NCBI RefSeq assembly: GCF_000768355.1
Contig: NZ_AVPU01000002.1
Span: 1-64,000 of the forward strand
From: Lysobacter daejeonensis GH1-9
GTDB taxonomy: Bacteria > Pseudomonadota > Gammaproteobacteria > Xanthomonadales > Xanthomonadaceae
Length of the DNA: 64,000 bases
Direction of reading: 5' to 3'
The stretch's first letter is position 1. Each line of letters begins with the position of its first letter. Of the stretch, positions 9,040 through 16,583 are shown piece by piece. The position numbers were made by a program, and so were the translations under genes. The notes under the pieces are model-generated. The model saw only the letters and a list, made by a program, of their open reading frames with translations, was not told the DNA's origin and did not search any database.

Positions 9040-9576
9040 ATGACAGACCAGTTTCCGCCGATGACCAGCCACCGCCCGTACCTGCTGCGGGCCCTGTACG
9101 AATGGATCGCGGACAACGGCATGACCCCGCACCTGCTGGTGGACGCCACCCGTTCCGGTGTGCAGGTGCCGCTGCATGCCGTCAAGGACGGGCGCATCGT
9201 GCTCAACGTGGCCGAGCGGGCCGTCGCGCGGCTGGAAATGACCAATGAACTGATCCGCTTCAGCGCCCGCTTTGGTGGTGTGAGCCAAGCGGTGTCCGTG
9301 CCGGTGAGCGCCGTGCTCGCGATCTACGCGCGTGAAACCGGGCAGGGCATGGCCTTGCCTGAAGACATGCTGCCCGGTGAGGGCGACGCGGACGCCGATG
9401 ACGTCGTCGCCGAGGAAGAGATGCCTCCTGTAACGTCGGCCAGCGGTCGCCCGACGCTCAGCGCGGTCCCGGACGCCGCTGCCGCGGATGGTGGCGATGA
9501 AGGAGGCGACGACCCCGCTGGCCCCGATTCGCCCAAACCGCGTCCCGGCGGGCCGTTCCTGCGCGTGGTGAAGTAA
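9040..9576 (+). CDS. sspB: ClpXP protease specificity-enhancing factor SspB
   Basis: Adaptor that delivers ssrA-tagged proteins to ClpXP. From ATG 9040 (178 aa) the first ~110 residues carry the SspB fold (RPYLLRALYEWIADNGMTPH, then the VLNVAERAVARLEM and ISFSARFGG-like strands). A long acidic, Ala/Asp/Glu/Pro-rich unstructured tail follows and ends in a short basic tail (PRPGGPFLRVVK), which matches the ClpX-binding XB peptide seen in SspB. In-frame codons upstream to 8992 look non-coding. It follows sspA closely. Confidence 0.95.
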   Translation: MTDQFPPMTSHRPYLLRALYEWIADNGMTPHLLVDATRSGVQVPLHAVKDGRIVLNVAERAVARLEMTNELIRFSARFGGVSQAVSVPVSAVLAIYARETGQGMALPEDMLPGEGDADADDVVAEEEMPPVTSASGRPTLSAVPDAAAADGGDEGGDDPAGPDSPKPRPGGPFLRVVK

Positions 9577-9583
9577 GCCGCCG

Positions 9584-9919
9584 TCACTCGCCGGACGAAT
9601 GCAGCGTCACCGGTGCCGAATTCACCGGACCGCTGAACGATACGAGCCGCTCCCCCTGCAACACCATGCGGCCCACGTGGCGATCATCGCCATGGATCGA
9701 GTAGTCGAAGCGGAACGTACGTTCCATCCCCAGCCAGCCGCTGTCGCTGCGGTACAGGCGCCAGGCGATGGCATGCACGCTCTGGTCCAGCCATTGCACG
9801 CCCGCAGCCCGGCACGCGTCGCGCCCCACGGCCTCCGCGCGTTCGGCGGCGGCGCGATTCGCATTCCATAGTGAGACGACAATCGCAGTCGCGATCATCA
9901 GGATGATTAGAGTCGGCAT
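9584..9919 (-). CDS. DUF3301-type small membrane-anchored protein
   Basis: 111-aa protein with one N-terminal transmembrane segment (PTLIILMIATAIVVSLW) and a cytoplasmic or periplasmic domain. That domain contains the conserved pattern of DUF3301 (RAAGVQWLDQSVHAI, GWLGMERTFRFDYS, DDRHVGRMVL). Function unknown; the family is common in gammaproteobacteria. It is convergent with sspB (7-base gap) and its start lies 75 bases from the divergent FHA gene. In-frame upstream codons to 10312 run antisense to the FHA gene and were rejected. Confidence 0.8.
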   Translation of the reverse strand: MPTLIILMIATAIVVSLWNANRAAAERAEAVGRDACRAAGVQWLDQSVHAIAWRLYRSDSGWLGMERTFRFDYSIHGDDRHVGRMVLQGERLVSFSGPVNSAPVTLHSSGE

Positions 9920-9994
9920 GGGACTAATGTGCGGCCGCGGCGGCAACGTCGCAAGCGGCCGACCCGCAATCGTCAGCACGGGGGCTGCGAATCG

Positions 9995-10777
9995 ATGAAG
10001 CTGGTTTTTCCAGGCGGTGAACATCCGCAGGTGTTGTTGGGGCCGGGCGTCAATCGGGTAGGCTCGGATCCCGATGCCAACGTGGTGATCAACCACCCCG
10101 GCGTGCGACCGCAGCACTGCCTCCTGCATGTGACTGGCACCGGGGTCATGCTGGAGGTGCCGCAATCGGCCGACGTCAGTGTCAACGGCCGGCCGGTGGA
10201 CGGGCTGATCTCGCTGCGTGCGGGCGATTCGGTGGCGTTCCAGGGCGTGCACGCACGGCTTGCCGCCATCGAACCGGCGGCGGCGGTCAAGAAACTGTCC
10301 GATCCCTGGCATGCGTCTTCCTCCGCCAATGACGACCCGGGGGTGACGGCGGTGCGTCCGGTGGCACCCAAGTTCGTGCTGCGCGGCACCGCGGGGCGCG
10401 CCTTCGGGCGCAGCATCCCGCTGTCAGGCGCATTGACGGTCGGTCGTGGCCCCGAGTGCTCGCTGCGACTGGACGAACCCGGGCTCTCGCGTGCGCATGC
10501 GCGCCTGCTGGCGACCGACCACGGCGTGCAGGTGGAGGACGTCGGTTCCACCAACGGCACGTTCATCAATGGCAACCGGGTGCTGCGCGGCGAGGCGCGC
10601 GTGGGCGACGAAATCGGCTTCGATACGATGCGCTTCCAGGTGCTGGCGTACGGCCAGCCGGAACCGGCAAAGCGGGCGGCACGCGGGTCATCGGCCGAAC
10701 CGTCGCGACGCGGTTGGCTGGTCGTGTCTGCCGTCGCCCTCGTGGCAGCTGCCGTGGCGGCTTACGCGCTCATGTGA
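9995..10777 (+). CDS. Double FHA-domain protein with C-terminal membrane anchor
   Basis: 260-aa predicted phosphothreonine-binding scaffold. Two FHA modules are visible. The first (residues about 5-85) has the pattern GVNRVGSDPDANVVI...VRPQHCLLHV, a degenerate version. The second (about 130-220) is canonical: LTVGRGPECSLRLDEPGLSR AHARL, then DVGSTNGTFINGNRV. A linker and a hydrophobic C-terminal helix (WLVVSAVALVAAAVAAYALM, the last 20 residues) anchor it with both FHA domains in the cytoplasm. No kinase is adjacent; the only Ser/Thr kinase in the window is at 50283-53600. It is convergent with nadC. Confidence 0.85.
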   Translation: MKLVFPGGEHPQVLLGPGVNRVGSDPDANVVINHPGVRPQHCLLHVTGTGVMLEVPQSADVSVNGRPVDGLISLRAGDSVAFQGVHARLAAIEPAAAVKKLSDPWHASSSANDDPGVTAVRPVAPKFVLRGTAGRAFGRSIPLSGALTVGRGPECSLRLDEPGLSRAHARLLATDHGVQVEDVGSTNGTFINGNRVLRGEARVGDEIGFDTMRFQVLAYGQPEPAKRAARGSSAEPSRRGWLVVSAVALVAAAVAAYALM

Positions 10778-10794
10778 GCGCGTACGCCCAGCCA

Positions 10795-11724
10795 TCAGGC
10801 GGCGTTGTCGGGCGGCGGCCCCAGCTTGAGTGACAGGTCGATCGCGCGCACATGCTTGGTCAGCGCGCCGATCGAGATGCAATCCACGCCGTCCTCGGCG
10901 ATTGCGCGCAGGCCGTCCAGGTCAACGCCGCCCGAAACCTCCAGCGGAATGCGACCGGCGGTGATCCGGACCGCCTCGCGGCGCGTGGCCGCATCGAAGT
11001 CGTCGATGAGGATGCGGTCGCAACCCACCGTGAGCGCCTCCTCCAGCTGGTCCAGGGTTTCCACTTCCACGATCAGCGGCAGCGCCGGGTGCATGGCACG
11101 CGCGGCATGCACCGCGCCGCCCAGTGAGCCGGCAGCGCGGATGTGGTTTTCCTTGAGCATCACCGCGTCGTACAGGCCCATGCGGTGGTTGACGCCGCCA
11201 CCCACGCGCACCGCGTACTTCTGTGCTTGGCGCAGGCCGGGAATGGTCTTGCGGGTATCCAGGATGTGGGCGCGGGTGCCACGCACGGCCTCCACGTAGC
11301 GCGCGGTGACCGTTGCAGTGCCCGACAGCGTCTGCAGGAAGTTGAGCGATGCGCGTTCGGCGCTGACCAGCGAGCGGGCGCGGCCCTGCAACGTGGCCAA
11401 CACGGTGCCCTTGCGCACGTGGTCGCCTTCGGCCACGCGCCAGTCGATATGTACATTCGGGTCGAGCGCGCGATGGCAGGCATCGAACCAGGCGCGGCCG
11501 CATACCACGGCGTCTTCCTTGCACAGCAGGTAGGCGCTGTCGGCTACGTCCGGCAGCAGGGCCGCGGTGGCATCGCCGTCGCCCAGGTCTTCGGTCAGCG
11601 CGGCGGCCACGTCCGCCTCCACCACGACCGCCGGCGGCGGGGCGATGGTGCGTGGACCGGGCTGGCTGCCTGCGGCCGGAGCGGCCCCGGCCTGCGCGTC
11701 GCGGTCAGACGGGCCCATGCTCAT
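10795..11724 (-). CDS. nadC: Nicotinate-nucleotide pyrophosphorylase (carboxylating)
   Basis: Quinolinate phosphoribosyltransferase of de novo NAD synthesis: quinolinate plus PRPP gives nicotinate mononucleotide, CO2 and PPi. 309 aa with TRKTIPGLRQAQKYAVRVGG, HRMGLYDAVMLKENHI and VEVETLDQLEEAL, all family signatures. The C-terminal barrel ends in EVSGGVDLDGLRAIAEDGVDCISIGALTK (about residues 262-290). The first ~30 residues are a Pro/Ala-rich extension beyond the usual ~280-aa length, so translation may begin slightly downstream. Its first codon overlaps the stop of the Trm112-like gene. Confidence 0.96.
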   Translation of the reverse strand: MSMGPSDRDAQAGAAPAAGSQPGPRTIAPPPAVVVEADVAAALTEDLGDGDATAALLPDVADSAYLLCKEDAVVCGRAWFDACHRALDPNVHIDWRVAEGDHVRKGTVLATLQGRARSLVSAERASLNFLQTLSGTATVTARYVEAVRGTRAHILDTRKTIPGLRQAQKYAVRVGGGVNHRMGLYDAVMLKENHIRAAGSLGGAVHAARAMHPALPLIVEVETLDQLEEALTVGCDRILIDDFDAATRREAVRITAGRIPLEVSGGVDLDGLRAIAEDGVDCISIGALTKHVRAIDLSLKLGPPPDNAA

Positions 11725-11990
11725 GCCGCCGGGAAGTCGGCCACCTGCGCGGTGGCTATCGACTCTTCCACCAGCAACACGGGAATGCCGTCGTCCACGC
11801 GGTAGACGGTCTTGTAGTCGCGGGTCACCAGCGCCTCGCGCACGGCCTCGGCCTGCGGGGTGCCATCACCGCGGAGGACGCCGCCGGCCTGGATGGCGGC
11901 ATTCAGGGCCTGCAGGCCACGGCTGTCGAGCAGGGTAAGCGGCTGGCGGGTGGCCGGGCAGACGAGCAGGTCGAGCAGTTTGCGGTCCAT
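11721..11990 (-). CDS. Trm112-family small protein (YcaR-like)
   Basis: 89-aa member of the Trm112/UPF0434 family: MDRKLLDLLVCPATRQPL at the start and YRVDDGIPVLLVEES near the end are its two conserved blocks. Only one of the usual zinc-binding Cys pairs is visible (CPAT), so zinc may not be bound. Bacterial members are thought to act as small stabilizing partners, often of methyltransferases; here the partner is unknown. It overlaps nadC by 4 bases and is divergent from purE. Confidence 0.85.
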   Translation of the reverse strand: MDRKLLDLLVCPATRQPLTLLDSRGLQALNAAIQAGGVLRGDGTPQAEAVREALVTRDYKTVYRVDDGIPVLLVEESIATAQVADFPAA

Positions 11991-12046
11991 ACGGTGAAGC
12001 TCTGGCGGAAGGCCGGTAGAATACCGTTTTGCCGCAAGGGCCAGCC

Positions 12047-12556
12047 ATGACCCCCCCTGAAAACGCTTCCGCGCCGCTGGTCGGCATCGTGATGGGTTCG
12101 CGCTCCGACTGGGACACGATGCAGCACGCGGCAGCCAAGCTCGAAGCGCTTGGCGTACCGCACGAAGTCCGCGTGGTGTCCGCGCACCGCACCCCGGACG
12201 TGTTGTTCTCCTACGCCGATACCGCCGCCAGCCGTGGCCTGCGGGCGATCATTGCCGGCGCCGGTGGCGCCGCCCACCTGCCGGGCATGCTGGCCTCCAA
12301 GACCGCGGTGCCGGTGCTGGGCGTGCCGGTGCAGAGCAAGGCGCTCAATGGCATGGATTCGCTGCTGTCGATCGTGCAGATGCCGGCAGGCATCCCGGTG
12401 GGCACCTTCGCCATCGGCAACGCGGGCGCGGCCAATGCCGCCTTGTTCGCCGCCGCGATGCTGGCGCACGACCACCCGGCTATTGGCGAGGCGCTGGCGG
12501 CCTTCCGCCAGAAGCAGACCGACGACGTCGCCGCCAACGACGACCCGCGTCGTTGA
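12047..12556 (+). CDS. purE: N5-carboxyaminoimidazole ribonucleotide mutase
   Basis: Purine biosynthesis enzyme converting N5-CAIR to CAIR. 169 aa from ATG 12047 with [16 protein letters not shown] (substrate-binding loop), [11 protein letters not shown] (catalytic His) and [14 protein letters not shown], the hallmarks of class I PurE. An alternative TTG at 12029 adds six residues and was rejected. purK follows 46 bases downstream. Confidence 0.97.
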   Translation: MTPPENASAPLVGIVMGSRSDWDTMQHAAAKLEALGVPHEVRVVSAHRTPDVLFSYADTAASRGLRAIIAGAGGAAHLPGMLASKTAVPVLGVPVQSKALNGMDSLLSIVQMPAGIPVGTFAIGNAGAANAALFAAAMLAHDHPAIGEALAAFRQKQTDDVAANDDPRR

Positions 12557-12602
12557 CCTGTCCCGACGGCTCCGCCGACAAGCACGATCCGAGCAAGACT
12601 TG

Positions 12603-13766
12603 ATGAGCACTCCTGATTCCCGCATGACCACCGTCGGCATCCTCGGTGGCGGCCAGCTGGCGCGCATGATGGCGCTGGCGGGGGCACCGCTGGGCCTGCG
12701 CTTCCTGGTGATGGACAACGTGGCCGACGCCTGCGCCGGCCAGTTCGCGCCGATGGTGGTGGGCGATTACACCGACGAAGCCGCATTGGCCGAGTTCGCG
12801 TCGCGGGTGGACGTGGCCACGTTCGACTTCGAGAACGTGCCTGCCGAGTCCGCGCAGTGGCTCACCAACCGCGTGCCGGTGTTCCCCAAGCCGCGTGCGC
12901 TGGCGACCGCGCAGGATCGGCTGGCGGAGAAGACGCTGTTTCGTGAGCTGGACATCCCGGTACCGCCGTTCGCATCGATCGATACGCGCGAGCAGCTGGA
13001 TGCGGCGGTGGCGCAGATCGGCACGCCATGCATCCTCAAGACCCGCCGCCTGGGCTACGACGGCAAGGGCCAGTTCCGCATCAAGACCCCGGCCGACGCG
13101 TCCGCGGCGTGGGAGGCGCTGGGTGCGCAGGCCGGCAAGGTCGGGTTGATCCTGGAAGGTTTCGTCGCGTTCCAGCGCGAACTGAGCGTCGTGGCAGTGC
13201 GCGCCCGCGATGGCGAGTTCCGCGCATGGCCGTTGACCGAGAACTGGCACGTGGACGGCGTGTTGTCGGCCAGCCTTGCTCCGGCCACCGTGGACGACGC
13301 CATGGCCGCGACCGCCATTGGCTACGCCCGCAAGCTGGCCGAGGCCCTGGATTACGTCGGCGTGTTCGCACTGGAGTTGTTCTGCCGCGACGGTGAACTG
13401 CTGGCCAACGAGTTGGCGCCGCGCGTGCACAACTCCGGTCACTGGACCATCGAAGGCAGCGAGACCAGCCAGTTCCAGAACCACCTGCGCGCCGTGCTGG
13501 GCCTGCCGCTGGGCGACACCCGCATGGTGGGCACGGCCTGCATGCTCAACTGGATTGGCGCGATGCCGGAAGCCACGGCCGTCCTCGCCGAATCCGGCGG
13601 CCATTGGCACGACTACGGCAAGCAGCCGCGCGAGGGTCGCAAGGTCGGCCACGCCACGCTGCGCGCCGACTCGGCGACGGAGCTTGCGGCCGCGCTGGTT
13701 CGCGTGGGCGAGGCGTTGGGGCGCGAGGCGCAGGTAATGCCGGTGGTGCTGGCGCTGAGGCCCTGA
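12603..13766 (+). CDS. purK: N5-carboxyaminoimidazole ribonucleotide synthase
   Basis: ATP-grasp enzyme making N5-CAIR from AIR, bicarbonate and ATP for PurE. 387 aa from ATG 12603, or 380 from ATG 12624 (MTTVGILGGGQ). Visible motifs are GILGGGQLARMMALAG (N-terminal fold), PCILKTRRLGYDGKGQ (ATP-grasp) and ELAPRVHNSGHWTIEG (metal and substrate site). In-frame codons upstream to 12150 overlap purE in another frame and are not coding. The order purE-purK is standard. Confidence 0.97.
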   Translation: MSTPDSRMTTVGILGGGQLARMMALAGAPLGLRFLVMDNVADACAGQFAPMVVGDYTDEAALAEFASRVDVATFDFENVPAESAQWLTNRVPVFPKPRALATAQDRLAEKTLFRELDIPVPPFASIDTREQLDAAVAQIGTPCILKTRRLGYDGKGQFRIKTPADASAAWEALGAQAGKVGLILEGFVAFQRELSVVAVRARDGEFRAWPLTENWHVDGVLSASLAPATVDDAMAATAIGYARKLAEALDYVGVFALELFCRDGELLANELAPRVHNSGHWTIEGSETSQFQNHLRAVLGLPLGDTRMVGTACMLNWIGAMPEATAVLAESGGHWHDYGKQPREGRKVGHATLRADSATELAAALVRVGEALGREAQVMPVVLALRP

Positions 13767-13808
13767 GCGGGCCCCCGGGCCAAGCCACCATGTCTTTGCG
13801 TGAAAACA

Positions 13809-13832
13809 AACGGCCGGGTTTCCCCGGCCGTT
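13809..13832 (-). terminator. Rho-independent terminator of sodB
   Basis: A 10-bp perfect stem (13809-13818 with 13823-13832). Read on the minus strand, the tetraloop is GAAA and TTTGTTTTC follows. It lies 24 bases beyond the sodB stop. The hairpin sequence is identical to the one after the TonB-dependent receptor gene at 19838-19861. Confidence 0.85.
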
Positions 13833-13856
13833 CGCAATTCAGGCAATCGCCGTCGC

Positions 13857-14435
<579 letters not shown>

Positions 14436-14515
14436 GGGGCTTGCTCCTTGCAGCAGGGGCTGGCGGTTGGGGGCGCGGGGCGGGCAGGGCCCGGGTCCGC
14501 AGGGGTCAGAACGAT

Positions 14516-14531
14516 TAGAATGGGCATTCTA
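14516..14531. promoter_or_regulatory. Palindromic divergent -10 region, sodB/grxD
   Basis: TAGAATG-GG-CATTCTA is a perfect palindrome in which TAGAAT can serve as a -10 box on each strand. It sits 80 bases before sodB and 60 before grxD. No good -35 was found on either strand at standard spacing, so a protein-assisted promoter or a repressor operator is also possible. Confidence 0.45.
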
Positions 14532-14591
14532 TCCCCATGCGTCGTTGCCCGGACGTCAAACCCGGCAACGCACCTTTGCAGGAGTTGCACC

Positions 14592-14912
14592 ATGTCCGTG
14601 ATGGACCGCATCAAGGCCGAAGTCGAAGGTCACCCGATCGTGCTCTTCATGAAGGGCACCGCGCAGTTCCCGATGTGCGGGTTCTCCAGCCGTGCCGTGC
14701 AGGCCCTCAAGGCTGCGGGCGCCACCCAGTTGCACGCCGTCAACGTGCTGGAAGATCCCGAGGTCCGCGCCAACCTGCCGCGCTATTCCAACTGGCCCAC
14801 CTTCCCGCAGCTTTTCATCAACGGCGAGCTGATCGGCGGCTGCGACATCACCCTGGAGCTGTTCGAGTCAGGTGAGCTGGCGCGCATGGTCAGCGAAACC
14901 CAGGCCCAGTGA
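14592..14912 (+). CDS. grxD: Monothiol glutaredoxin, Grx4 type
   Basis: 106-aa CGFS glutaredoxin that carries [2Fe-2S] clusters and passes them to target proteins. Motifs are FMKGTAQFPMCGFSSRAVQ (CGFS active site), NWPTFPQLFINGELIGG (cis-Pro and glutathione contacts) and GGCDITLELFESGEL. The start at 14592 follows AGGAGTTGCACC, a good ribosome-binding site. Upstream in-frame codons are antisense to sodB. The 3' end overlaps the SDR start by 4 bases. Confidence 0.96.
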   Translation: MSVMDRIKAEVEGHPIVLFMKGTAQFPMCGFSSRAVQALKAAGATQLHAVNVLEDPEVRANLPRYSNWPTFPQLFINGELIGGCDITLELFESGELARMVSETQAQ

Positions 14913-15646
14913 GCGCCGCGCCGATGACCGAAGCCGCATTGGCCGGCCGAGTGGTGTTGGTCGCGGGTGCATACGGTGGCCTGGGCAGCGCCGCTTCGTT
15001 GGCCTGCGCCCGCGCCGGTGCGACCGTCGTGCTGTTGGGACGCAAGGTACCCAAGCTCAACCGCCTGTACGACGCGCTCGCCGCAGAAGGCCCGGAACCG
15101 CTGCTGTACCCCTTGGACCTGGAAGGTGCGTCGCCCGATGACTACGCCGAGATGGCCGAACGCATCGAGGTGGAGTTGGGGCGTCTGGATGGCGTGTTGC
15201 ACTGCGCCGCCGAATTCCGCGGGCTGACCCCGCTGCTGCAGACCGATCCGGCGGCCTTCGCGCGTGCGCTGCACGTCAACCTGACCGCGCGGTGGTGGCT
15301 GTCGCAGGCTTGCGTGCCGTTGCTGGCCAAGGCGCCGGATGCGGCCTTGGTGTTCACCGTGGATGACCTGTCGCGGGTCGGGCAGGCCTATTGGGGCGGC
15401 TACGGCCTCGCCCAGCACGGCCTGTCCGCGCTCGTCGGCATGCTGCATGCCGAGTTGGCCAACTCTCCCGTGCGCGTGGCGGGACTGCAACCCGGCCCCA
15501 TGCGCACGCCCCTGCGCGGCAAGGCCTACGTGGAGGAAACCGACCGCCAGGCGCGGGAACCCGCCGCGTATGCCCGCGCCTGTGTCACCCTGTTGTCGTC
15601 CGAAGGCGCGGTGCATCGCGGCACGGTCTGGACGCCCCAGCCCTGA
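14909..15646 (+). CDS. Short-chain dehydrogenase-like protein with altered active site
   Basis: 245-aa Rossmann-fold protein resembling YciK-type SDRs. The coenzyme loop reads VAGAYGGLGSAAS instead of TGxxxGIG, and the usual NNAG is HCAAE. The catalytic Tyr is present (Tyr165 in GGYGLAQ), but the Lys four residues later is Gln169 and the expected Ser 13 residues before is Asp152. A classical dehydrogenase would be expected to be inactive with these changes. The start may be GTG 14909 (4-base overlap with grxD) or ATG 14924. Co-transcription with grxD is likely; role unknown. Confidence 0.8.
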   Translation: MSAAPMTEAALAGRVVLVAGAYGGLGSAASLACARAGATVVLLGRKVPKLNRLYDALAAEGPEPLLYPLDLEGASPDDYAEMAERIEVELGRLDGVLHCAAEFRGLTPLLQTDPAAFARALHVNLTARWWLSQACVPLLAKAPDAALVFTVDDLSRVGQAYWGGYGLAQHGLSALVGMLHAELANSPVRVAGLQPGPMRTPLRGKAYVEETDRQAREPAAYARACVTLLSSEGAVHRGTVWTPQP

Positions 15647-15717
15647 TCGGGGTGCCCGCTGTCTGTGCCGGGCGTCCCTTCGTACTTTCCTGATCCGCCC
15701 GCACGAGCCATCAGCCG

Positions 15718-16314
15718 ATGACGATCGCATCCGCCGCATTGCTGCTGTTCCTGATCCTGGACCCGCTGGGCAACGTGCCGGTGTTCCTGAGCCTGTTGCG
15801 CGGGCTGCCGGCGCGGCGCCAGCGGGTCATCGTCGCCCGCGAACTGCTGATCGCACTGGGCGTCCTGATGGTGTTCCTCTGGGGCGGCAAGTACGCGCTG
15901 GAGTTGATGCACCTGCGCCAGGAGTCGGTGTCGATCGCCGGCGGCATCGTCCTGTTCCTGATAGGCATCCGCATGATCTTCCCGCCGCCGGAAGGGCTGA
16001 TGGGCGAGATCCCGGACGGCGAGCCTTTCATCGTGCCGATGGCCATTCCGCTGGTTGCCGGACCGTCGGGCATGGCCGCGGTGATGCTGATGGGCAGCAA
16101 CGAGCCCTCGCGTCTGGGGGACTGGAGCCTGGCCCTCGTCATCGCTTGGGGCGCCACGGCCGCCATCCTGCTGTCGGCGACCTACTTGTACAAATGGCTG
16201 GGCTCCCGCGTCCTGACCGCCGTCGAGCGCCTGATGGGCATGTTGCTGGTGGCGATTTCAGTGCAGATGTTCCTGGATGGGCTGGGCACGTACCTGCAGA
16301 TCTCCGCCCCGTAA
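15718..16314 (+). CDS. MarC/YhgN-family integral membrane protein
   Basis: 198-aa inner-membrane protein with six hydrophobic segments. The first holds LFLILDPLGNVPVFLSLL, the family signature, and the second half repeats the pattern (MAIPLVAGPSGMAAVMLM). MarC proteins were once linked to multiple antibiotic resistance, but this has not held up, and no transport substrate is known. It begins 71 bases after the SDR gene and may share its transcript. Confidence 0.9.
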   Translation: MTIASAALLLFLILDPLGNVPVFLSLLRGLPARRQRVIVARELLIALGVLMVFLWGGKYALELMHLRQESVSIAGGIVLFLIGIRMIFPPPEGLMGEIPDGEPFIVPMAIPLVAGPSGMAAVMLMGSNEPSRLGDWSLALVIAWGATAAILLSATYLYKWLGSRVLTAVERLMGMLLVAISVQMFLDGLGTYLQISAP

Positions 16315-16452
16315 GCGATTGATTGCATAGCGTATTGCGTACGCAGCTAGCCGGTCTCCGATCAAGCTGGCTGCCACCGTGCCGGGTCGATGCGTGGATC
16401 GTGCCGTTTTCTTGACGTCGGTCATGAATTCGAAACACATGCGCCTCAGTAT

Positions 16453-16469
16453 GTTAATCTCCCATTAAC
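16453..16469. promoter_or_regulatory. Inverted repeat upstream of the TonB-dependent receptor
   Basis: GTTAAT-CTCCC-ATTAAC, perfect 6-bp arms with a 5-base spacer, in the 269-base AT-richer leader before the receptor gene. It may be a regulator site or part of the promoter; a TTGACG at 16412-16417 lies upstream without a convincing -10. Confidence 0.35.
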
Positions 16470-16583
16470 CCGTGGCAGCTTGCGCGCGGGGTTGGGGCAG
16501 CTGAAACGTCAATGGGCCGTGCGCGATTTCGGGGGCGCGGGCCGAGTTCTGTCGAATCCAAAAATGCATCGAGGCCAGTTTTC

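Noticed and set aside
12150-12602. N-terminal extension of purK into purE
   Set aside because: Overlaps purE in another frame and is Arg/Cys-rich, unlike PurK; ATG 12603 gives the family length.
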